Of a stretch of DNA of 5,718 nt, positions 1-5,423 are shown piece after piece (position 1 is the stretch's first letter; each line of letters starts with the position of its first letter). A model generated the notes under the pieces. That model did not search any database and was not told where the DNA came from. It saw nothing but the letters and a program-made list of their open reading frames with translations. Location of the stretch: the NCBI GenBank assembly GCA_910587875.1, contig CAJUOD010000155.1, forward strand, positions 1-5,718, in the 5' to 3' direction. Both the position numbers and the translations under genes were made by a program. The DNA comes from an uncultured Oscillibacter sp. (GTDB lineage Bacteria > Bacillota > Clostridia > Oscillospirales > Oscillospiraceae).

Positions 1-15
1 GTGCTCTTCCGATCT
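1..15. other. Untrimmed Illumina adapter
   Basis: The first 15 bases, GTGCTCTTCCGATCT, are the exact reverse complement of AGATCGGAAGAGCAC, the common start of the Illumina TruSeq-type adapter. They break the reading frame of the LacI-family gene just where conserved sequence should continue. This is a sequencing artefact at a contig end, not genomic DNA. The last codons that could be read through it on the minus strand should be ignored. Confidence 0.95.
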
Positions 16-91
16 CGGAGAGGGCGCGGGACACGGTGGCGTAGGATACGCCGGCGGCCTTGGCGACGTCCTTCAAGGTTACACTTTTCAT
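16..91 (-). CDS. LacI/GalR-family transcriptional regulator, N-terminal fragment
   Basis: The minus-strand frame starting at ATG 91-89 encodes 25 genuine residues before the adapter. They include LKDVAKAAGVSYATVSRAL (residues 6-24), the classic LacI/GalR helix-turn-helix, with the recognition helix beginning at the VSYATVS part. Residues at the base-reading positions are Tyr17, Ala18 and Arg22. A purine-rich Shine-Dalgarno (GGAAGAAAAG on the minus strand) lies just upstream. The hinge helix and sugar-binding domain are lost at the contig end, so the effector cannot be guessed. The gene is divergent from the HAD-PGM operon and both sides carry matching operators, which makes it the probable local repressor and an autoregulator. 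The family is certain; the target assignment is inference. Confidence 0.92.
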
Positions 92-122
92 ATCTTTTCT
101 TCCTTTCCGCCCCGCAGGAAAT

Positions 123-139
123 CGCAAACGTTTCCGGTT
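123..139. promoter_or_regulatory. LacI-family operator O1 (repressor side)
   Basis: CGCAAACGTTTCCGGTT is a pseudo-palindrome centred on the CG at 129-130 and matches O2 (332-348) at 16 of 17 positions. The AAACGTTT core with flanking GC resembles the known PurR/RbsR class of LacI-family operators. It lies in the leader of the repressor gene, about 40 bp downstream of its predicted transcription start and 30 bp before its start codon, a position suited to autorepression. Confidence 0.8.
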
Positions 140-147
140 TATTTTTT

Positions 148-174
148 TGAACCGGCCGAACTTCGGCCAGTTCA
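148..174. repeat. 27-bp inverted repeat in the repressor leader
   Basis: The arms TGAACCGGCCGAA and TTCGGCCAGTTCA flank a single central C at 161, with one mismatched pair (153/169). It starts just downstream of the predicted transcription start of the LacI-family gene. It is unlike the AAACGTTT operators in sequence and has an odd centre, so a different protein may bind it, or it may fold as a hairpin in the repressor mRNA. On the minus strand it is followed by A residues, not T residues, so it is not an intrinsic terminator. Confidence 0.65.
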
Positions 175-187
175 GGTTGTCAAGTAA

Positions 188-216
188 AGAATATCCGATT
201 TTCCCGGCAATGTCAA
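188..216 (-). promoter_or_regulatory. Promoter of the LacI-family gene
   Basis: On the minus strand there is a perfect -35 TTGACA (216-211), a 17-bp spacer and a -10 TATTCT (193-188, four of six consensus bases). Transcription would start near 181 and give a leader of about 90 nt containing the 27-bp dyad and operator O1. The call rests on consensus match and spacing only. Confidence 0.65.
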
Positions 217-287
217 TAACAATCTGTATTTTTCCCATCTTTGGGCAGAAAAACGAAAAATAATCAAAGTCTTCGGCGTTTGGTATA

Positions 288-317
288 TTGACAAAGGACG
301 GGTACTTCATTTAGAAT
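288..317 (+). promoter_or_regulatory. Promoter of the HAD-PGM operon
   Basis: A perfect -35 TTGACA (288-293), an 18-bp spacer and -10 TAGAAT (312-317, five of six) form a strong housekeeping-type promoter in an AT-rich stretch. The predicted start is about 324, so operator O2 begins within about 10 bp downstream, a classic position for repression by blocking initiation or early elongation. Confidence 0.75.
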
Positions 318-331
318 AAGGCTGAAAAGGC

Positions 332-348
332 CGCAAACGTTTACGGTT
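332..348. promoter_or_regulatory. LacI-family operator O2 (operon side)
   Basis: CGCAAACGTTTACGGTT is centred on the CG at 338-339. Bases 331-346 read CCGCAAACGTTTACGG, symmetric at seven of eight base pairs. It differs from O1 by one base. It lies directly downstream of the predicted operon start site. Centre-to-centre distance from O1 is 209 bp, close to a whole number of helical turns (about 20), so looping between the two sites is possible. Confidence 0.82.
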
Positions 349-395
349 GGGCCGGAGACGGCCCGGCCGTCCCCTGGAGCGCTGTTCCGGGGGCC
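349..395 (+). promoter_or_regulatory. GC-rich structured 5' leader of the operon
   Basis: Between operator O2 and the first ribosome binding site the transcript can form several GC-rich structures. GGGCC (349-353) pairs with GGCCC (360-364). GACGGCC (357-363) pairs with GGCCGTC (365-371) as a perfect DNA palindrome. 371-378 pairs with 386-393, an 8-bp stem with one G-U pair. GGCCC (360-364) could instead pair with GGGCC (391-395). No T-tract follows and no known riboswitch class is recognised, so a role in attenuation or mRNA stability is only a possibility. Confidence 0.35.
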
Positions 396-417
396 CGCGA
401 CGTCTGAAAACATGAAT

Positions 418-422
418 GGAGG
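418..422 (+). promoter_or_regulatory. Ribosome binding site deciding the first HAD start
   Basis: GGAGG lies 7 nt before the ATG at 430. An in-frame ATG at 412 precedes this site and has no Shine-Dalgarno of its own, so 430 is the better start. It also gives an N-terminus that aligns with the other two paralogs. Confidence 0.85.
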
Positions 423-429
423 AATTTTT

Positions 430-1164
430 ATGACCCCCGATATCAAAACGATCTTTTTCGACGTTGGCAACACGCTCCGCATCGTGCTGAAGGAGCAGGA
501 CTTCATCGACCAGGCCGAGGCCGGGCTGATGGAGCTCATCCACACCACCGAGACCCATGACGAGCTCTTCGCCAAGCTGGAGGAGCGCTGGGCCAAGTAC
601 CGCAAGCTCTCCAAGAACACCCTGCTGGACGCCTCCGAGGGCGAGCTGTGGACCCAGTACATGCTGCCGGAGTACGACACCAATATGATCTTCGCCAACG
701 CGGCGAAGCTGACCCGCCTGTGGCGCGACCACGACGGCCGCCGGGTGGCCCGGCCCGACGCCGTGGCGACCCTCAAGGAGCTCTGCGCCCGGGGCTATAC
801 GCTGGGCATCATCGCCAACACCGTCACGGAGACGGAGATCCCCGACTGGATGGCAGCCGACGGCGTGGCCCAGTGCTTCAAGACTACCATCCTCTCCTCC
901 AAGGTCCGCCTCCGCAAGCCGGACCCGGAGATCTACCACCTGGCCTGCCGCTGCATCGGCACCCCGGAGGCCAACTGCGCCTACGTGGGCGACAACCCGG
1001 TCCGGGACGTGGAGGGCACCCAGGCCGCGGGCTTCGGCATGATGATCCGCATCGACGAGCCGGACACCCTGAACATGGAGCACGCCACCGGAAAGGAATT
1101 CACCCCCGACCATGTGATCACGTCCCTGAGCCAGCTGCTGGATATCTTCCCCGCCCGTACTTAA
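430..1164 (+). CDS. HAD-superfamily protein, paralog 1 (atypical motif I and II)
   Basis: A cytoplasmic 244-residue HAD-like hydrolase with an inserted helical cap (about residues 20-100), typical of subfamily I. Motif I is FFDVGNTL: nucleophile Asp11 is present, but the usual second Asp (D+2) is Gly13. Motif II reads LGIIAN, with Ala129 where Ser/Thr normally holds the phosphate. Motif III Lys163 (LRKPDP) and motif IV GDNPVRD (Asp188, Asp193) are present. Family knowledge: D+2 is the general acid/base in most HAD phosphatases, yet E. coli YihX has DLGNV and is an active sugar-phosphate phosphatase, so activity is not excluded. It is first in the operon, behind a strong repressible promoter, and 27 bp before paralog 2. 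It is the most divergent of the three and the one with most motif changes. The substrate is unknown. Confidence 0.9.
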   Translation: MTPDIKTIFFDVGNTLRIVLKEQDFIDQAEAGLMELIHTTETHDELFAKLEERWAKYRKLSKNTLLDASEGELWTQYMLPEYDTNMIFANAAKLTRLWRDHDGRRVARPDAVATLKELCARGYTLGIIANTVTETEIPDWMAADGVAQCFKTTILSSKVRLRKPDPEIYHLACRCIGTPEANCAYVGDNPVRDVEGTQAAGFGMMIRIDEPDTLNMEHATGKEFTPDHVITSLSQLLDIFPART

Positions 1165-1191
1165 CAGATATAGATAAGGAGGGAACACGCC

Positions 1192-1929
1192 ATGGATACC
1201 ACGAAGCGCTATAAGGCCGTATTCTTCGACCTGGGAGGCACCCTGCGCATCGCCCTGCTGGAGGAGCCCTGGATGAAGCACGCCCGCCGGAAGATGGCGG
1301 AGATCGCCGGGTCCCCCGTGCCCTATGAGGAGTTCTACCAGATGATCGAGGAGCGCTATGAGCCCTACCGGGACTGGGCGCTGACCGAGAACAAGGAGTC
1401 CAACGACGAGGAGCTCTGGTGCAAGTGGCTGCTGCCGGACTACGACCAGGCCCGCATCAAGCAGGTCTGCCACGAGCTGAGCTTCCAGTACCGCCAGTGC
1501 AAGGGCCGCCGGGTGGTGGTCGACGGCGGCGTGGAGGTCATCAAGGGGCTCCACGACCGGGGCTACAAGCTGGGCATCATCTCCAACCTCATCGGGGAGA
1601 ACGAGGTCCCCGACTGGCTGGAGGAGGACGGCCTGGCGGAGTACTTCGACACCGTGATCCTCTCCTCCGTCTGCGGGCTGCGGAAGCCCTGCTCCGAGAT
1701 CTATGACGTGGCCTGCAAGGACATCGGCGTGGCGCCGGAGGACTGCGTGTCCGTGGCGGACAATGTGAAGCGGGACATCACCGGGGCCAAGGAAGCCGGA
1801 ATCGGCTGCAACATCATCTTCCGCTCCCCGGAGAAGAAGCACGCCGTGGAGTTCACCGAGGCCAACCGCCCCGACGCGGTGGTCAGCGACTTCCGGGAGA
1901 TTCTGGACCTGCTTCCCCCCTTGAACTGA
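1192..1929 (+). CDS. HAD-superfamily protein, paralog 2
   Basis: A 245-residue HAD-like hydrolase preceded by AAGGAGGG 8 nt upstream of the ATG. Motif I FFDLGGTL has nucleophile Asp13 and Gly15 at D+2. Motif II is GIISN with Ser131, motif III is LRKP with Lys165, and motif IV is ADNVKRD (Asp190, Asp195; Ala189 replaces the usual Gly). The cap region carries ELW..WLLPDYD and YRQ.KGRR, shared with paralog 3. A hand count over residues 59-203, aligned without gaps, gives 72 of 145 identical positions to paralog 3, so the two arose by duplication. No signal peptide or membrane segment is seen, so it should be cytosolic. By family, likely substrates are small phosphorylated metabolites, perhaps sugar phosphates given the neighbouring PGM and transketolase genes, but this is inference. 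Confidence 0.92.
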   Translation: MDTTKRYKAVFFDLGGTLRIALLEEPWMKHARRKMAEIAGSPVPYEEFYQMIEERYEPYRDWALTENKESNDEELWCKWLLPDYDQARIKQVCHELSFQYRQCKGRRVVVDGGVEVIKGLHDRGYKLGIISNLIGENEVPDWLEEDGLAEYFDTVILSSVCGLRKPCSEIYDVACKDIGVAPEDCVSVADNVKRDITGAKEAGIGCNIIFRSPEKKHAVEFTEANRPDAVVSDFREILDLLPPLN

Positions 1930-1938
1930 ATCCAATAA

Positions 1939-1969
1939 CGGGATGTCCGGGGAAACCCGGACTGTCCCG
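1939..1969 (+). promoter_or_regulatory. Intercistronic hairpin with GAAA tetraloop
   Basis: In the 83-bp gap between paralogs 2 and 3, GTCCGGG (1945-1951) and CCCGGAC (1956-1962) form a perfect 7-bp stem closed by a GAAA (GNRA-type) loop. The stem is extended by CGGGA/TCCCG (1939-1943/1965-1969) across a small internal loop. Only CGTTTCAG follows, with no real T-tract, so it is more likely an mRNA-processing, stability or partial-attenuation element than a full terminator. It could lower or separate expression of the downstream genes. Confidence 0.6.
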
Positions 1970-2012
1970 CGTTTCAGAGAAAACCATTTCTTTAATAGGA
2001 GGCTGATGGACT

Positions 2013-2789
2013 ATGAACACCGATATCCGTTACATCTTCCTGGACCTGGGAGGCACCTTCCGGGTCATCGACGAGGACCCCGCCTACCTCTCCGCCGCCC
2101 GGGCGAAAATCGCTGAGCTCTGCGGGGTGGAGACCGACAACCCGAACCAGTGGTTCAGCGACGTCATCGACAAACGGTATGACAAATACCGGGACTGGGC
2201 CCTGAAGTTCATGTGCGAGGCCCCGGAGGAGGTCCTGTGGACCCGGTGGCTGGCCTATGACATGGACCGGGAGCGCATTTTGAAGAACGCCGCCGAGCTG
2301 ACCTATCAGTACCGCCAGACCAAGGGCCGCCGCACGGTGGTGGAGGGCGGTGCGGACACCGTCAAGGAGCTGTGCGCCCGGGGCTACACCATGGGCATCA
2401 TCAGCGACCTGGTGGGCAAGCGGGAAGTGGACGAGTGGCTGGACGCCGACGGCCTCCGGCCCTACTTCAAGACCGTCCAGCAGTCCTCCATCACCTACAT
2501 CCGCAAGCCCGGCCCCGCCATCTACTACTACGCCATGGAGGAAGTGGGGGCCCAGCCGGAGAACTGCTGCTACGTGGGCGACAACCTGAACCGGGACATC
2601 GTGGGAGCCAAGGCCGTGGACTTCGGCATGACGGTGACCGTGCAGTACGACCGGAGCAAGCCCCTGAAGCTGACGGAGGAGAACATGCCCGACGGCAAGG
2701 TCTACACCTTCCCCCAGCTGCTGGACATCTTCCCCGAGCGGGGCAAGGTGGCTGTCGACAAGCTGATTCTTCCCAACGACGGACAATAA
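2013..2789 (+). CDS. HAD-superfamily protein, paralog 3
   Basis: A 258-residue HAD-like hydrolase starting 10 nt after AGGAGG (1997-2002). An ATG at 2006 is out of frame and is not used. Motif I FLDLGGTF has nucleophile Asp11 and Gly13 at D+2. Motif II is GIISD (Ser131), motif III is IRKPGP (Lys165) and motif IV is GDNLNRD (Asp190, Asp195). It shares the YRDWAL, QYRQ.KGRR and LLDIFP blocks with its neighbours, and its C-terminus is about 15 residues longer (KVAVDKLILPNDGQ). It stops 18 bp before the PGM gene, so the two are co-transcribed and probably translationally coupled. As with the other two, the fold is sure. A phosphatase role is probable but weakened by the missing D+2 acid, and the substrate is unknown. 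Confidence 0.92.
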   Translation: MNTDIRYIFLDLGGTFRVIDEDPAYLSAARAKIAELCGVETDNPNQWFSDVIDKRYDKYRDWALKFMCEAPEEVLWTRWLAYDMDRERILKNAAELTYQYRQTKGRRTVVEGGADTVKELCARGYTMGIISDLVGKREVDEWLDADGLRPYFKTVQQSSITYIRKPGPAIYYYAMEEVGAQPENCCYVGDNLNRDIVGAKAVDFGMTVTVQYDRSKPLKLTEENMPDGKVYTFPQLLDIFPERGKVAVDKLILPNDGQ

Positions 2790-2807
2790 TTCGAGGAGGT
2801 TTTTTGT

Positions 2808-4373
2808 ATGGCAGATATGAAACGCGGCGGCGCTCAGCTGGCTGAGGCCGTCAAGAAGGCATATGAGCTGGGTCAGGACGACTACCACCTGGAGCCCATG
2901 GTCCTGGTGGAGGACGGCAAGCCCGTGGGCAAGATTGGAGACGGCGACGCGGCCATTTTCTGCTGCCGCCGGGGCGAGCGGGAGATCGAGCTCACCGAGA
3001 TGTTCACCGAGCCCGACTTTGATAAAGTGGACCGCCGGATGCTCCGGGATCTGGACTTCGTCATCATGACCATGTACCACGACAAGTTCAAGGACCTGCC
3101 CATCGCCTTCGCCCCCGCCAAGGTGGTGAAGCCCCTGGCCCAGGTCCTCAGCGAGGCCGGGAAGACCCAGTTCCACTGCGCCGAGAGCGAGAAGTTCGCC
3201 CACGTGACCTTCTTCTTCAACGGCGGGGAGAACAACCCCTTCCCGGGGGAGGATGACGTGTGCATCCCCTCTCCCAAGGGCATCGACTTCGACCAGCAGC
3301 CGGAGCTGTCCCTGCCCAAGGTGGCGGACACCGTCATGGACGCCCTGGGCAAATACGACTTCGTGGTGACCAACTTCGCCAACGGAGACGTGATCGGGCA
3401 CACTCAGAACACCGAGGCCAAAATCAAGGCCTGCGGCTATGTGAGCCAGTACCTGGACAAAGTGGTCAACGACGCCCTGGGGAAGGGCTACGTGGTGGCC
3501 ATCACGGCGGACCACGGAAACATTGAAAAGCTCTACACTGCCGCCGGGAAGCCAGACGGAGCCCACACCACGAACCTGGTGCCCTTCATCATGATCGACC
3601 CCGCCGACAAGAGCCCCATCGCCCTGCGGGACGGCTCCCTGGGCGACGTGTCTCCCACGGTGCTGCAGGTTCTGGGCATCCCCCAGCCCGCCGAGATGGA
3701 CGGCAAGCCCCTCTGCGACAAGGACTGGGGCGCTGGCCGGAAGATGCTCCTCATCATCTGCGACGGCTGGGGCCTGGGCACCGGGGACGACGGCGACGCC
3801 ATCCACCTGGCGGACACCCCCTATTGGGACTCCCTGCTGGCGAACCAGTCCTGGTCCAAGCTCAACGCCTCCGGCGAGTTTGTGGGCCTGGGCGCGGGCA
3901 AGGCCGGAAACTCCGAGGCGGGCCACTCCAACCTGGGCGCGGGCCGATGCGTGATGCAGGACGACGTCCGGCTGGACGCCGCCGTGAAGGACGGCAGCTT
4001 TAAGCAGAATCCCATCTTCCTCCAGGCCATCGAGCACGCCAAGAAAAACGGCACCTCCCTGCACCTGCTGGCCTACCTGACCTACAAGTCCTCCCACGGG
4101 TGCATCGACTACCCCCTGAACATCTGCGAGATGGCCAAGGAGCACGGCCTGGACCGGGTCTATCTCCACATCATCTTCGACGGCCGCTCCACCGAGCCCG
4201 GCTCTGCCCCCGCTCTGCTGGCGGAGACCGACGAGAAGCTGGAGGCCATCGGCGTGGGCCGCATCGTGGACGGCGTGGGCCGGGGCGTGGTTCTGGACCG
4301 GGATAAGAACTACGACAAGGTAAAACGGGCCTACGACGCCATGGTCGAGGGCGCCGGAACCCAGTACGAATAA
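2808..4373 (+). CDS. Circularly permuted 2,3-bisphosphoglycerate-independent phosphoglycerate mutase
   Basis: The iPGM family interconverts 3- and 2-phosphoglycerate through a phosphoserine and two metal ions (Mn or similar). Here the order is reversed. Residues 12-301 match the usual C-terminal half: DGDAAIFCCRRGER (45-58), AESEKFAHVTFFFNGG (125-140), NFANGDVIGHT (189-199), TADHGN (233-238), GAHTTN (251-256), PAEMDGKPL (294-302). After a short linker, residues 313-516 match the usual N-terminal half: LLIICDGWG (314-322), GNSEAGH (367-373), IIFDGRS (455-461), GVGRGVVLDRD (489-499), RAYDAMVEG (507-515). Metal ligands map to Asp319, Ser369 (nucleophile), Asp194, His198, Asp235, His236 and His253. 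Substrate ligands map to His430, Arg460, Arg492, Arg498, Arg55, Arg58 and Lys129. The usual Asp after the GR of GRD is Ser461. Length, 521, is near the family norm of about 510. The start follows GAGGAGGT by 7 nt. An iPGM-fold enzyme is certain; the exact reaction is probable only. Confidence 0.93.
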   Translation: MADMKRGGAQLAEAVKKAYELGQDDYHLEPMVLVEDGKPVGKIGDGDAAIFCCRRGEREIELTEMFTEPDFDKVDRRMLRDLDFVIMTMYHDKFKDLPIAFAPAKVVKPLAQVLSEAGKTQFHCAESEKFAHVTFFFNGGENNPFPGEDDVCIPSPKGIDFDQQPELSLPKVADTVMDALGKYDFVVTNFANGDVIGHTQNTEAKIKACGYVSQYLDKVVNDALGKGYVVAITADHGNIEKLYTAAGKPDGAHTTNLVPFIMIDPADKSPIALRDGSLGDVSPTVLQVLGIPQPAEMDGKPLCDKDWGAGRKMLLIICDGWGLGTGDDGDAIHLADTPYWDSLLANQSWSKLNASGEFVGLGAGKAGNSEAGHSNLGAGRCVMQDDVRLDAAVKDGSFKQNPIFLQAIEHAKKNGTSLHLLAYLTYKSSHGCIDYPLNICEMAKEHGLDRVYLHIIFDGRSTEPGSAPALLAETDEKLEAIGVGRIVDGVGRGVVLDRDKNYDKVKRAYDAMVEGAGTQYE

Positions 4374-4389
4374 GAGGTTTTCACAGGAG

Positions 4390-4412
4390 GGCCGGGACGA
4401 TGGGTCCCGGCC
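4390..4412 (+). terminator. Strong hairpin after the PGM gene, terminator-like
   Basis: GGCCGGGAC (4390-4398) and GTCCCGGCC (4404-4412) form a 9-bp perfect stem with a 5-nt loop, 17 nt past the PGM stop codon. The following bases are TTCCAG, a poor T-tract, so termination may be partial. Together with the new promoter at 4487 it marks the likely boundary between the HAD-PGM operon and the transketolase operon. Confidence 0.55.
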
Positions 4413-4429
4413 TTCCAGAATTATGAAAT

Positions 4430-4458
4430 TGCACGCAAAACAGAGGGAAAATGCACGC
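4430..4458. repeat. Direct repeat TGCACGC, 22 bp apart
   Basis: TGCACGC occurs at 4430-4436 and again at 4452-4458, each in an A-rich context, about 30-55 bp upstream of the predicted transketolase -35 box. The 22-bp period is about two helical turns, the arrangement expected for paired sites of an activator. Two 7-bp copies could also be chance. Confidence 0.35.
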
Positions 4459-4486
4459 GGAAAGTTTGTTAAAAATATAATTGTCA

Positions 4487-4516
4487 TTGACGGGAGCGGC
4501 GCTGGTGGAGTAAAAT
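4487..4516 (+). promoter_or_regulatory. Promoter of the transketolase genes
   Basis: -35 TTGACG (4487-4492, five of six), an 18-bp spacer and -10 TAAAAT (4511-4516, five of six) follow an AT-rich upstream stretch (4465-4486) that could act as an UP-like element. The start would be near 4523, giving a leader of about 50 nt. No AAACGTTT operator is seen here, so the local LacI-family regulator probably does not act on it directly. Confidence 0.65.
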
Positions 4517-4574
4517 ATTGCCCGAGGATTAGCTCCACAGCGCACTACAATAAACAGGAAAGGATGCGAACCCC

Positions 4575-5408
4575 ATGAATGAGAAAAAGCTAAAAGTCCT
4601 GGCGGCGGAGATCCGGCTGGAGACGCTGAAGGTCATCCACAGCCGCGGTTTCGGCCACGTAGGCGGGTCCATGGACCTGGCGGACCTGATGGCGGTGCTG
4701 TACGGCGAGGTGATGAAGTTTGACCCCAAGAATCCCCGCTGGGAAGACCGCGACTGGCTGGTCCTGTCCAAGGGCCACGCGGGCCCCGTGGCCTACGCCA
4801 CCTTCGGCCTGATGGGCTTCTATCCCATGGAAGACGCGTACACCCTGAATCAGCCCGGCACCAAGTTCCCCAGCCACACGGACCGGAAGCTCACCCCCGG
4901 CGTGGACCTGACCACCGGGTCCCTGGGCCAGGGCGTGTCCACGGCCACCGGCGCGGCTTTGGGCAATAAAATCGACGGACGGGACAGCACGGTCTTCTGC
5001 GTCGTCGGCGACGGCGAGGCGGACGAGGGCCAGGTCTGGGAGGGCTTCCACTTTGCCTATGCCCACAAGCTGGACAATATCATCTATTTCATCGACAACA
5101 ACGGCTACCAGCTGGACGGACCCACGGCGGACATTCTGGACCACGGAGATATCGCGAAAAAGGTGGAGGGCTTCGGCCTCCATACCCAGGTCATCGACGG
5201 ACACGATGTGACGGCCATCTATGAGGCGATCCAGAAGGCGAAAGAGACCAAGGGCGTGCCCTCCTGCATCGTGCTGAACACCAGCAAGGGCAAGGGCGCG
5301 ACGTTTGCGGAGCCCAAGCACGACCACTCCTCCCAGCCCAAGGAGGAGCAGTGGCTGGAGGCCATCGCGGCCTCTGAAAAAGAGCTGGAAGCCGCGAAGA
5401 ACGCTTAA
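4575..5408 (+). CDS. Transketolase, N-terminal (thiamine-diphosphate-binding) subunit
   Basis: A 277-residue protein that makes up the pyrophosphate-binding half of a split transketolase, which moves two-carbon ketol units between pentose, tetrose, hexose and triose phosphates in the non-oxidative pentose phosphate pathway. Visible motifs are GHVGGSMDLADLMAVLY (27-43), SKGHAG (65-70), PGVDLTTGSLGQG (108-120), and the ThDP/Mg motif beginning GDGEADEG (145-152) and ending at IDNNGYQLDG (173-182). GKGATF (239-244) matches the usual GKG.SF block near the end of this subunit. The length fits the family (about 270-280). AAGGA lies 10 nt upstream of the ATG. It is functional only together with the C-terminal subunit encoded 15 bp downstream. 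A dedicated promoter separates it from the PGM gene. Some split transketolase-like pairs act on other sugars, so substrate range is not settled. Confidence 0.95.
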   Translation: MNEKKLKVLAAEIRLETLKVIHSRGFGHVGGSMDLADLMAVLYGEVMKFDPKNPRWEDRDWLVLSKGHAGPVAYATFGLMGFYPMEDAYTLNQPGTKFPSHTDRKLTPGVDLTTGSLGQGVSTATGAALGNKIDGRDSTVFCVVGDGEADEGQVWEGFHFAYAHKLDNIIYFIDNNGYQLDGPTADILDHGDIAKKVEGFGLHTQVIDGHDVTAIYEAIQKAKETKGVPSCIVLNTSKGKGATFAEPKHDHSSQPKEEQWLEAIAASEKELEAAKNA

Positions 5409-5423
5409 AGGAGGGTGAGAGAA

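Noticed and set aside
178..183. Second minus-strand TTGACA near the repressor promoter
   Set aside because: At 17 bp downstream the sequence is the GC-rich dyad, with no -10 box.
60..263. Short plus-strand open frame over the control region
   Set aside because: It overlaps the LacI-family start, the promoters and the operators, has no Shine-Dalgarno and resembles no known protein.
412..429. Upstream in-frame ATG for HAD paralog 1
   Set aside because: It would place the Shine-Dalgarno (418-422) inside the coding sequence and add six residues not seen in the paralogs.
307..1935. Long open frame on the minus strand opposite HAD paralogs 1 and 2
   Set aside because: Same antisense shadow effect. 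It shows an internal repeat only because the two HAD genes are paralogs, and it has no ribosome binding site or domain.
3700..3760. PGM permutation as a misassembly or gene fusion artefact
   Set aside because: The frame is continuous, the linker is clean, start and stop have normal signals, nothing is duplicated or missing, and length is near the family norm. Read-level evidence would still be the final proof.
4456..4472. Possible third LacI-type operator (GGAAAGTTTG) near the transketolase promoter
   Set aside because: It lacks the central CG and the flanking GC of O1 and O2; similarity is limited to AAA and TTT runs.
4476..4481. Perfect TATAAT upstream of the transketolase gene
   Set aside because: No acceptable -35 box 16-18 bp upstream and no TGn extension. 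The TTGACG/TAAAAT pair downstream is better placed.
1992..4538. Very long open frame on the minus strand (848 codons)
   Set aside because: It lies opposite paralog 3 and the PGM gene. Its translation is a Val/Gly/His/Leu-rich composition typical of the antisense of GC-rich codons, it has no recognisable domain, and the sense strand has clear enzyme motifs.
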